In this document: one piece after another, positions 46,401-58,400 of the stretch
Position numbering within the stretch: position 1 is the first letter of the stretch
Layout of the letters: each line of letters starts with the position of its first letter
NCBI GenBank assembly: GCA_958510825.1
Contig: OY294045.1
Span: 96,842,988-96,906,987 of the forward strand
Direction of reading: 5' to 3'
Source of the DNA: Brachypterus glaber
Lineage: Eukaryota; Arthropoda; Insecta; Coleoptera; Kateretidae
DNA length: 64,000 nt
The notes under the pieces: generated by a model
The model's input: the letters and a program-made list of their open reading frames with translations, nothing else
The model's database searches: none
Told to the model about the DNA's origin: nothing
Translations under genes and position numbers: made by a program

Positions 46401-49400
46401 TTTTACAACAGGTTTGAATAGTACATGTTTGTGTAAAGATTAAAGTTATGTTTTATAAAATAAACTACGCAGTATATTTGCACATTCGAATCTGTTTTGA
46501 AAATATTCACTGTGCGATTTTTAATTTACTACCTTGCTTGATGTAACAGACCTTAATTAATAATTATGGATACACGAAAATTACGAAACTATGAAATAAA
46601 CATATAAAATACTATAATTTTAATTTATTATTTGACTAGAAAATATAAATTATTAGAATGCGGGTCTGATATCAATACCTCAACTTCGCCCTATATTTAT
46701 AAAAAATAAAAAAAAAATCTAGGAAAGTCCGACAAAGTTATTTTTAATATTTAAGATGTAATATTTTTATGTAAAACTGATTTTCTAATTATTAATAATT
46801 AAAAAAGTTTTTACCGCAATATTGCCTCCACTTTCTCCTAATGACACCAACAACCTCACCAGTTGGCTTAATTTCCTCTTTTTTCACTTTTCGATTAGTT
46901 TTGGTGACTTGATTAATATTTTCCTCGGTTAGGTCTTCGTCTTCCAAGATAATTTCACTTGGAGATATCCAGTCTTCTTTATCAAATACTCTCACAGCCA
47001 CCACATCGCCGTCTACTGCTCTATTTAAACCTTTTCTTCCTTGTACCAAAACCTAAAAGTCCAAACTATGCTAGAAGGACAAGAATTTTATAATTTTTTT
47101 CAAAATTATAAAAATATTAATTAAATGTTCCATCAATTTATTTTTTCTACGACTGCCTTAGAATGTAAGCAAATACACACACTTTTTAAACACAGAATGA
47201 ATCCATTCTAGCTCTGGATACGGTATGAATATTCCGTATCAAATGAGCACATGTAGTGACATCTCTTGTTTATAAAAGTGAAGAAAACTGTAGCAAAATT
47301 AGCAAAAATATATATATTTTGCCATGAAATATTGAATAACTTAATGCAATTTAAAGTTTTGCGTTAATATTACATAAAGTTTATTAGTTTTTCTTAATAT
47401 TTGACCAGTATTTTATCAATTCAGTTAAAACTGCTCCATCTATTGTTAAATATTTAAACCTGATATCTGTCACAACAATCTGGCATAACCTTCAATTTTT
47501 TGCATTATAATTTTTAAATCTGTGCTAAAATTAATTAAAAATATTTTTTAAGTACTGATTTGATAAAATTATTAAATAATATTAATTGCTTTATTTAAAA
47601 ATACGTGTTTTGTTGCAGTTACAATGTCGAGTCACAAAAAACATTGTTTTTAATCTTGTCCACAGTTTAAAGCCATACAGTGTTTCATATTTGCAGTCGA
47701 AGAAAAAGTATAGTCTACAACATGTATGGAATAGTCATTCCGCGCAAGCGGAAAGTTTGTAATACGAGCCGGCAGGCGAGTATGACGGTCCCGCGAGCGT
47801 CTATTCCATACTATTCTGATCATTCTAAAAAGTGACATTGGTAGACTGCAGTTTCGGGCTACTGGCCTCTCAGTACCAAGAATCAACTCTGTAGACTGTG
47901 GCTGAGAAAAAAATTAGACTTTATTCACTCTACACTCAGAAAATGTCATTGTAATTTTAATATTAAATTTTATTTGTAAATACATATTTGTTATTTATAT
48001 CGCCACCATCGATATTTAATACTTTACTTGTGATATTAAATACTGCAATGTGTGTGGGACAAAATTCAGTAATGGGAGAAAATATGTCTCTAGCTCTAAA
48101 AAAACTTAAATATGGACTTTTTGTGCAATTTAGTTAATGAAATGTCTTCAATATTAACTGGTTTTGATACTCAGTTATTAATAGCTTCTATAAATATCGT
48201 CCGTTTTGAAAATCTGATATATTAACCTAAAAAACGTAACAACGGTCCCTTGTCTCCCGCAACCTTTTTTGACATACAATCCATATTTGTATGTAGATTA
48301 CCTTAACTGAACTTTGCAAAATATTTTTTAGTTAATCTAAGAACTGTTAACTTACGTCATAAGACTTATTTACTTGGAAAATCTTATACTGGTTTGAATA
48401 AAAAAAAAACTTATGTCTCCCAATTTAAATCGAGAGCTTCTTATATTAGTAAAATCCGACACTGCTAGAATGCCGATCGTGGTACGTTAAAATTATTAGT
48501 AGAAGTGCCAAGTATTTTTATTACGTGTTAAGAGCGGTAAGTATGACAACATTTTGTATACAATACACACATTGCAGTATTTAGTATCACAAGTAAAGTA
48601 TTAAATACCAATGGTGGCGATATAAATACAAATATGTATTAACAAATAACATTCAGTATTAAAATTACAACGAAATTTTCTGAGTGTATGCTATTATACC
48701 CTACATGAAGTAGTAGTAATGGTGGGGAGGTCACACCTGGCAACTAGACCATATTGGTCCTTTTTGCCTACCCCTGTGTTACTAGTTTTTCTACTCTAAC
48801 GAGGATTTTTGTTGTTGTACCCCGGGACCTACAGTTTAGCGAGAAATCCGAACCTCGTTGTGTCGGCTTTTTTTTTTGGCTAAGTGAGCGGCTTTGATCC
48901 TTAAGTTTATTGGCTGCCAGTGCACTTGGACCGGCGCCAAACTGCTTAAGGATCATTATCGCTTGCAGCCTTAGTACAGATTCTGGTTACTTGTAAGTCC
49001 CTAAAGTGAGCTCGGCCAACAGACCTGACAGCTACCTTGCTGCTCCCTTTAGGTGCGCCCGGGTAGTATCACAGGTCCGAGTGCTAGTGCGGCATTATCC
49101 ATGAAAATTATACTCCATTGTCTGTGCAAAGGTGCAATTCTTTGTTTAACGTTTAACCTCTAATTAAAGGTGCTGTATCATTAAAAAAACTGTAAAAAGG
49201 TTATTGTGCTCCAAACACTCACGGGATCGTTAAAAGCGTCAACCATAACATTTCCTTCCAAAAAATTGTCCCTGGAAGTCCTAAATGTGCCCTGATATAA
49301 AGTTCCTTCCTTAATTCCTTTTAGTAATACGGATGTTGGCAAATGCGAAGGGAATATGTCCTTTTCATTGGACTGTATCTCAAAATCTAGTTTTTTTAGT

Positions 49401-52400
49401 TTGTCCTCCAAACCCTCGTTTTTTTCCATATGTTTTACATAATGAGAAACTAAAAATAAGAATCAATTATTGATTATAAAATACCACTAGAAGTAATGGA
49501 TCAATTTTTTTTTTATGGTCACACAATAGTTTTGTTAATAATAAATAATAATAATAAAAAAATAGTAATTATATACCAAGGCAGAGAAGAGGCTTTTTTA
49601 ATTTTTGTAATAATTGTTACGTTTCGCCAAACAAACACTTAGTCGCTTAGTTCAAAAACATTTGAAATAATCAACAAGTAAAACGCACTAAGTGACTTAG
49701 TGCCTATTGCCAGATAAAATTTTATTCAAAATCAAACTGTGTTTTGTATAGTGGGTAACTCTCTTGGCAGTCCACCTAGAAGTTAGTTCGGTTTACCTGT
49801 ACATAGACCATCAAAAATAAATTAAAGTGCCATAAAAATCCCATTTTCGCAAAAAAGTGACTTAGTGCCTTTTACTTGTAAGCCGACGATATATTAGTTT
49901 TTTCACTATTAGCACTTTAACTATTTTTATTCAAATAATAAAATAAATTATTAACAGAAATTATCTTTCTTAAAATTTTTATAAAAATTAAGTAGCCTTG
50001 ATCAATGACATTTGTTAAAATAAACACTTTGAACTGACGTTTAAAAATTTAGTTTTTTTTTTATTTTTTCATAATTTAGCAGGACTATTTAATAAACTAT
50101 CTAGCAACAAAACGCATTTTTTACATTTTATTAATTAAATAATCAATATGTGGATTAATTAATTAATCAGTATGCAAGCTGGGGAACGTTCAAGTATTAC
50201 GTAACGCTCCTGGGGGGGGGGGTCATTTTGGAGTGTTACGCCCATGTTAATGGTATAAGAAAATAGCGTTACGGGGGGGGGGGGTCCAAAATTAACAAAA
50301 TTTGCGTTACGTAATACTTGAACTCTGCCACATTAGGGTGGCCCAAAAAAAAATTACTTAATTTTTTCTGTGTCGTGGTTAGAACACCCTTGGAGTAAAA
50401 ATTTATATAGACAACCCTGTGGTACTTTTAGGGCCCTAAAAACCCTAAAATCATGCAAATATCGATCAAATTTGTATAAAACCAGCCCTAGTATTTGTAA
50501 TTTTATAAAATTTAGAAGCCTTGATATCTATTTTTTTTCTTTTTGAGTATCAAAATAAGCCTGCAAAATCTTAACCTGATCAAAAGTTTCTAACCTGGCA
50601 CGGGCCCAGAAATTACCCAAAAATTCCGAAAAAGTGCATTTTCTATTAGTTTGTTCTACTGACAAATTATAAATATTAAATAAAAAAGCTTTTATGTCAC
50701 TTCTTTTCTATAAAAACCTATTTTAGTTATTTTAAAATATTAGTATAATCTGCGCAACGAGTATGGGGTCTAAGCGCCATTTAACATCAACATTTTGATG
50801 CGATTTTTGTTAAAATGTTGATGTTAAATGGCGCTTAGACTCGTTGCGTAGATTAACGTAATATTTTAACTAAAATAGGTTTATGTAGAAAAAAAAGTGG
50901 TATTAAAACTTTTTTATTTAATAATATATTAATAATATTTATAATATAAAATTAATAGAAAATGCACTTTTTTGGATTTTACAGGCAATTTCGGGGCCTT
51001 GTTGGCACGGGTTAGAAACTCTTGATCAGGTTAAGATTTTGCAGGCTTATTTTTATACTTAAAAAGAAAAAAAATATAGATATGAAGGCTTTTAAATTTT
51101 ATACAATTACAAATACTAGGGTTGGTTTTACACGAATTTTATCGATATTTGCATGATTTTAGGGTTTTTAGGGCCCTAAAGGCGCCTTTTCACGAAGCAA
51201 TTTGTACGCAAGTTTAGTGCTATGCAATTTCGTTGCAAGAATGATTTAGTCACTGCGCATGCCTTCAGGAAAATTTGATGCTATTTTCGAGCCATCAAAT
51301 TATTAGAACAAGTTCTATTTTGCGACGATTTTCATGCAAGATTTATAGTTATTTTCGTGGTACCAACCTGGAAAAAAGTTACTAAATCGATTTCTTTTTA
51401 CTAATATAGTAGCAACTGGACATGTTAATAATTATTATTACTAATAATAGGCCGGTCTAACTAAAAAGCTTCCTTAAAATAATGCTAGGTTATGTTTTTG
51501 TCAAAATTGTCTGGTTGGCAGCATTGTTTAACTTGCAATATATGGCGTCAAACTTGCGTACAACTTGCTCCGTGAAAAGGCAAATGAATGTGTAATTGTC
51601 CTCATGCTATATCTGGCAACAAACTTGCATAGCACCAAACTTATCAGTGTAATTCAAATCGAATTGGGCGAAAATTAAAGAATTTGATTTGTCTATTATT
51701 TGAATACAAGTTTATAAAATAGTCGTAACTGAATTAAATTTTAGTGTATTATATTTTTACTTGTGCATGTTGGAATATTTTCTTGAATTGCCAACTTTCT
51801 ATTCTGAGCGTCGTTTGTTAAAAACACAAATTTCTCTTTTGGCAAATGGTTCATGTACCAGCTACATGCTTGTCTGATGCATCTGTCATTGTAGTCGTTA
51901 ATTAACTCTTTATTTTCTTGTATTATGTAGGTATCCCTAAAAAAATATGTTAACCTACACTTCTGCTCAAAAATATCGGCCCATCTAAAAAAATACACAT
52001 TTTTGAATGCAAATATCTCCAAAACTATTTAATGGATTTATTCGATCTTTTTTTTATTTTGAAGCTTGAACTTTTAGCTCTTACTTACTGGAATAAAAAT
52101 TATCAAACATCTTTTTTTATACCGGCAGCAATGAAAAGTGCACAGCTATGTTTTTTACTGCACCTTTCGATATGCGCATGGTTCGCCACTGCATATTTTT
52201 TTACAATTTAATTAATTGATTTTATAGCCTAATTAAATGGAAGTAATCTCTTTTTAAATTTTTTAATTTTCCTTTTCTCGTTTAGGAGATATAAGGTTTT
52301 TTCTAAAAATTTACATTTTTGCAAGTAACAAAAAAACTACGCAATGGATTTAATTGATTTTTTTTTTAATTTGAAGCTTAAATCGTAAACTTTTATTTAT

Positions 52401-55400
52401 TTAATTTAGGTTTCTGTTGGAAACATGTTTAAACTGAGTTTACATTGCTTAAATAGTCATGTTTTTTTTACTCGATCTTTTTTGTTGCAATTTAAACACA
52501 AACTCAAATCTTTCCATAAGTTTTAAAACTTATTCTAATAGCCACACTTATTGTGACTGATTCCGTCTTTTATTTTTTATCATAAGTCTTCTCATTTAGG
52601 AGAAATTATGTTTTTTTGGTAAATAAGGACTTTTTAAGTGGTGGGCTAGTGCCACCCCTGTAACTAACTTTTTTATGATTGACAAGACTTGTCACTTATG
52701 TGACAATACTTTTTTAACTCGTTAAAATTTTATTTAATTGTATTATTTAAATGGAAACAAGTCCGGAAGTAGCTGCCCAAGCTGTAGCTCTGCTACAAGA
52801 AGGGCACAGTCAGCGTTATGTTGCTCAACAGTTAAATATTACGAGAGTAGCGGTAAGAAGAGTATTCCAACGTTTTGAGGAGACCGGTTCCTTTAGTCGA
52901 CGCCAAGGAGCTGGCAGACATAGGTGCACGTCCGCTCGGGATGACCGATTTATCGAGCTTAATTCCCTGCGGAATCGTCGTCTAAATTCAGTTAATTTGA
53001 GATCACGGCTTCAAGAAACAAGAGGTGTAGCAGTAAGTAGGTCCACTATTGGTCGAAGGCTTTTTGAAAGAAACCTTTGCTCTTATAAGGCCGCAACTGG
53101 ACCTAAACTCACTGCTAACCATCGTCGTGCCAGGCTGCAGTTTGCAAGAAGACATTTAAACTGGGACAGAAACCAATGGGCAAAGGTTATGTTTTCTGAT
53201 GAAACCAGGATATGTCTATTTGGGAATGATGCAAGACAGCGTGTCTACCGACATCCTGGAGAACGTTATGCACAGGCCTGCATTGCAGAAAAAGTTAGTT
53301 ATGGTGGTGGATCGTGCATGATATGGGGAGGTATATCATTGGAAGCTAAAACTGAACCCGTTTTTATTATAAGGGAAGAACGTGGACGGCAAAGGCGAAG
53401 TCTTACAGCGGAAAGGTATGTCGAAGAAATTTTGGAAGAGCACGTCGTACCTTACGCCGGATTTATAGGCGATGACTTTATTTACATGCAAGACAATGCA
53501 AAGCCGCATACTGCAGCAAATGTCAGACGATACTTAAGAGATGTCGGTATCGACGTCTTAGAGTGGCCAGCTAATAGCCCCGATCTTAACCCAATCGAAC
53601 ATCTCTGGGATGAGTTAAAAAGAAGAATTCGATCAAGGAACCCAGCGCCAGCGACAATTCCAGAACTAATTATAGCAGTCGAGGAAGAATGGGAAAATAT
53701 ACCTCAGAATACTATAAGAAACTTAATTCTCTCTATGAGTAATAGAGTACAGGATGTACTTAGGGCTAGGGGGGGAAATACCAGATATTAATATTAGACA
53801 TATCGCACCCGTTACAGAACAGTGTTATAACACAAAATTTTGAAAAATGTGTTTTTAGTGTAATTACGGCTCTTATTAGGATCTACCGACCTGTATAACT
53901 GGCATATTACATATAACTATAGCATAGTTTCATGTAATATACCAGTTATACAGATCAGTAGATCTCAATACGAGCAGTAATTACACTAAAAACACATTTT
54001 TCAAAATTTTGTGTCCTGTATTATTGTTATTGAGTATTCTGTTATTGTGTATTCTCTAATTGTGTTTTGTTATTGAGTATTCTTTTATTGTGTTCTGTAT
54101 GGTTGTTATTGTGTTCTGTTATTGAGTATTCTGTTATTGTGTTCTGTATTATTCTTATTAAGTTTGCAAGTTTTTTGTGGATTAGGCCTAATGGGGAAAC
54201 CAGTATAAAAAAAACGAGCTAATCACTTTACCTCATGGGTGGCTTGGAAATAAGTGCTGGTAAATAGGAACAAATTTGATGGAAAAATAATACATATTTT
54301 TTAAAATAAACTGCTTATGGAATATATGTGGCTGGACTATAATTGTGTGGTTCTGAACTGTTAAATTACGGTATGGAATATTTGTGAAAAAAAAATTGGA
54401 AAATGTACAAAAAAAGGAATGGAATTATTATTTTGAAAAGAATAGGAGTAAATGCTGCCAGGCATGGGATATACAGCTGCCTCAAACCATTTTTAAAACC
54501 TAATTCTGTATAAAAAACATTGGGAAATATGACTATAACGTCTATAATATTTATGTAGATAAATTTTAACTATAGTGTATACACATTGATAACCTAGCCT
54601 CAACCGTGTAATGTTGGTTAGTTTTAGTGTTTTGTTAAATTAAATTGAATGTTTTATTGACCATAATGTAATGTAACTAATAATAACGAAAAACAGCATT
54701 GTTGTAAAAAAACATACACGTCTAATACGTTTTTTTGTGTTTATAATTGTTATTAAATAATTTTAATAAAATTTAAAATTTGTTTATTGTTATTTTATTT
54801 GATAAAATATTTTGTTTAAAAAAAATTAAAAAGCAAAAAGTCCTTAAAAAGACGTTAGAACTTGTTTTTGGAGTACCATTAGAGATTTAAACAGTCTGTG
54901 CAAAGTTCGTTCGACATATATGCCTCAAAACGCAGTCTGAGCTGGGAACCAAAAAGTTGCTAACGCAGAAAACGTGTTAATTAAATGTATTTATTTAAGC
55001 TAAAGTTATAGAAGTGCAATAGATCTTTATATTCTATCGACGCTTTTCCGTCATATACAGTTTTACAGGGGTGGCACTAGCCCACTGATTAAAAAGTCAC
55101 TTTTTCCGAAAAACTTTAATTTCTCCTAAATGAGAAGACTTATGATAAAAAATAAAAGAAGGAATCAGTCACAATAAGTGTGGCTTTTAGAATAAGTTTT
55201 AAAACTTATGGAAACATTTGAGTTTGTGGTTAAATTGCATCAAAAAAGATTTGGGTAAAAAAAACATGACTATTTAAGCAATGTAAACCCAATGTAAACA
55301 TGTTTGCACCAGAAACTTAAATTAAATAAATAAAAGTTAAGGACTTAAGCTTCAAATTAAAAAATAAATCAATTAAATCCACTGTGTAGTTTTTTTGTTA

Positions 55401-58400
55401 TATGCAAAAATGTTTATTTTCAGAAAAAACCGTATATCTCCTAAACGAGAAAAGGAAAATTAAAAAGTTAAAAAAGAAATTACTCCCATTTAATTGGCCT
55501 ATAAAATCAATTAATTAAATTGTAAAAAAATATGCAGTGGCAAACCGTGCGCATATCGAAAGAAGCAGTAAAAAAACATAGCTGTGTAATTTTCATTGCT
55601 GCCGGTTTAAAAAAAGATTTTTGATAATTTTTATTCCAGTAATTAAGAGCTAAAAGTTCGAGCTTTAAAATAAAAAAAAGGTCAAATAAATCTATTGAAT
55701 AGTTTTGGAGTTATTAGCATTTGAAAATGTGTATTTTTTTAGGTGGGCCGATATTTTTGAGCAGAAGTGTATAATAGTCAATTTTTTGTGGTAACGCTGG
55801 TTAACCGTATGTATCTCTTTCTCTGTTAAATTGATGCGTTAAAAAAAGAAAGAAATACATATTCCCCTAACTTGGTTAGTAACCGCTGCTCCACAAAAAA
55901 TTGACTAATATATTCAAATTCAACATGTAAAAAAAAATAAAAGAATCGAGCACTCGAATGTAGCGAGTAGGGATGTAGAAAATTAAACAGGTCAGTACGT
56001 AACAACGTACAAACAAAAACAAAAACAAACAAACAACAAACAAAATATTTTGTTTTGAGTCCTACCCTGTCACTAAATCCGACAAGTGCCTAAATTCAGC
56101 TCTCTGTGCAGGAGTTTCTTTTGGTTTTTTATTGGTTTGGACTTTTTTTTTAATAATTACAATACAATACATTTTTGATAGTGGACCAGCTAACCCTGAG
56201 TAGTGGTCCAGTTAACCCTGGGCTATGGGGTTAACTGGTCCAGCGGGGTTAACTGGTTTATCGTTAATAACTTTTTTTATATAAATAATATTTGTCTGAA
56301 GTATTAATATGCTCTAACTATAGTATTAATCTACCTTTTGCTATACAAAATATTTGAAAATAGTTTACAGGTTTTTCAAAAACTCGATATGAGAAAAAGC
56401 GGCCCAGTTAACCCCGACTTCCCCTATATATGAAAAAGAAAAAATATGTTTTTTGCAAAGTAAACAATAAAATGTGGAAGAAAATCACTTTAAGTGATAA
56501 AGGGTACAATTGTACACACTTAAGTGTTATTATAATCCAAAATTTCCCAAAAAAACTGAAAAAGTTGGGCCTAAAAGTTTTAATGTCAAAAAAATTGCTC
56601 TATTATGATCAGTGATCGGACTTTGGACTTTTTAACAGGTACGCATTAAGGAAAACAGAATAATTTCATAAAACGCAAGATCATTTAAATTGTATTTAGT
56701 CATAAAAATACATTATTATTAGGTAATTCTTGGTTTGTTTAATTTTAATTTCATTAAATTTTGCTCTTTTGTCTAATGTATTATTTTAAATATTCCTGTG
56801 AAATCAAACTAATTTAAATACCTACAGTCAAATAAAATAAAAAGTAAAACAAAAAAACAGTGTGTACATAAATATGTTTTTTCCTTTTCCTTTTTTTAAG
56901 ATAATCGGACAGATTTCAATATTCGGTGTGGTTCCTAGGTTGTTAAATATAAAATAGAAATTAAGGGAACGTTCAAATATTACGCAACGCAAATTTTGAT
57001 CATTTTAGACCCCCACCCCCCCTGTAACGCTATTTTTCTATACAATTAACATGGGCGTAACACTCGAAAATGACGTTTACTAATTTTCTGACAGTAGATA
57101 TGTAAAATCATCTGATTGTCACTTTCCAACCTTTATAATAAGCAACGAGTGGAAAATAGGCACTAACTACTAACTAGGTGTAGGAAAATACGTTTTTCTT
57201 TGCACCACTTACATCGGTAGACGTGGAAAGGTCATTTTGTTTACATAAATGGGTTTTAATACAAAAAAAAATGCATTACTTCAAAAAAAAATTGGAAAAG
57301 ATTTTAATAATTTACTTTGAAAATAAAATACTTAAATAATTTCTTAGATGACGCTTTTACTTACTATAGTAATACCAAAAACAATATAAGTAATACAAGT
57401 AATATTGTTATTAAATACTATAAATCACGTTTTCCTTAATGCGGACCTGTTAAAAAATCCAAAGTCCGATCACTGATTAATAAATAATAATAATATAATA
57501 AAATAATATTTATTCGTCCACAAGAAACTAAATACAGTTTATGGAGGGACACCTCTAATTAATAGCTTAAATATTTCACATTAGGTTTGATTTTCTTAAT
57601 TTCTTAATATATTACATTTTAATTTACATAATTAATTTAATTTAATCACAGATAAAGTTGTTTTTTTTTTTTTTTAACTTTTTTACTATTTTAATCTAAA
57701 TTGTACTTAATTTTCATTTTTAACATCTAATTTAATCACAGTTTTTTTTTTTTTTTTTTTAACTTTCTTTTTTCCAGTATATTTAAATTTTACTCTGAAA
57801 TGTTGCTTAGACAATCAATTGACTTGTGTTAACTTAGGTGTTAGTTAATTAAATTTTGAATTTTAAACAAGCCTTCTTATTTCCTTTCCTTTTCAGGTAT
57901 TATGTTACAATATGCAATGAGCCACCAAGCTTGAAATTAGTTTTTTTACTTTTTTTGTGTTTTTTTCAATTTTTATTTCTCTTGGTAGCTCATTGTATGT
58001 TGCAACGCCTCTGCAATATATTGAGTTTTGACCCATAAGCGATTTTATCTTAGGTACATCCACACTCTCACACCCTCTAGTTGTGTATTTTATTATGATT
58101 TTTAAAGACAGTTTATCTTACTTGTGATGATCATTGGTAAAGACATAAAAATGCCTGCTGGGGTTCTCGATAACACTCATAAGCCTTTTATAAGTGGGTA
58201 AACTTCTATGTTTCACCTCTTTTAGTACAGTATGTAATATAATCACATTTCCAAACACAGGTTCCTCAAGTACATCCATCTAAAAATAATATAGTATACA
58301 GGGTGTAACAGAGTCGCATGTAGATATTTTAAGGAATGGTTCTACATTAAAAAATATGAAAAAAAGTTCCTATAAAGGTTGGTCCGGAAATGAGTCCTAA

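Larger units (their letters stand above)
51958..55769 (+). mobile_element. Tc1-like transposon, apparently complete, with ~0.7-kb terminal repeats
   Basis: TA at 51956-51957 and 55770-55771. It starts CACTTCTGCTCAAAAATATC and ends with the inverse. The terminal inverted repeats run 51958-52663 and 55063-55769, both ending internally in GGGCTAGTGCCACCCCTG or its inverse. Between them lie an uninterrupted transposase, a perfect-looking hairpin (53831-54013) and a minisatellite (54020-54160). It sits in Dis3 intron 3, opposite in orientation to Dis3, 21 nt from exon 4. Confidence 0.9.

Noticed and set aside
51741..52022. 93-codon minus-strand frame read as one exon
   Set aside because: Only 51936-51761 is Dis3 exon 4. 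The first ~29 codons come from the Tc1 terminal repeat and intron, and the last few lie past the GTAAAA donor.
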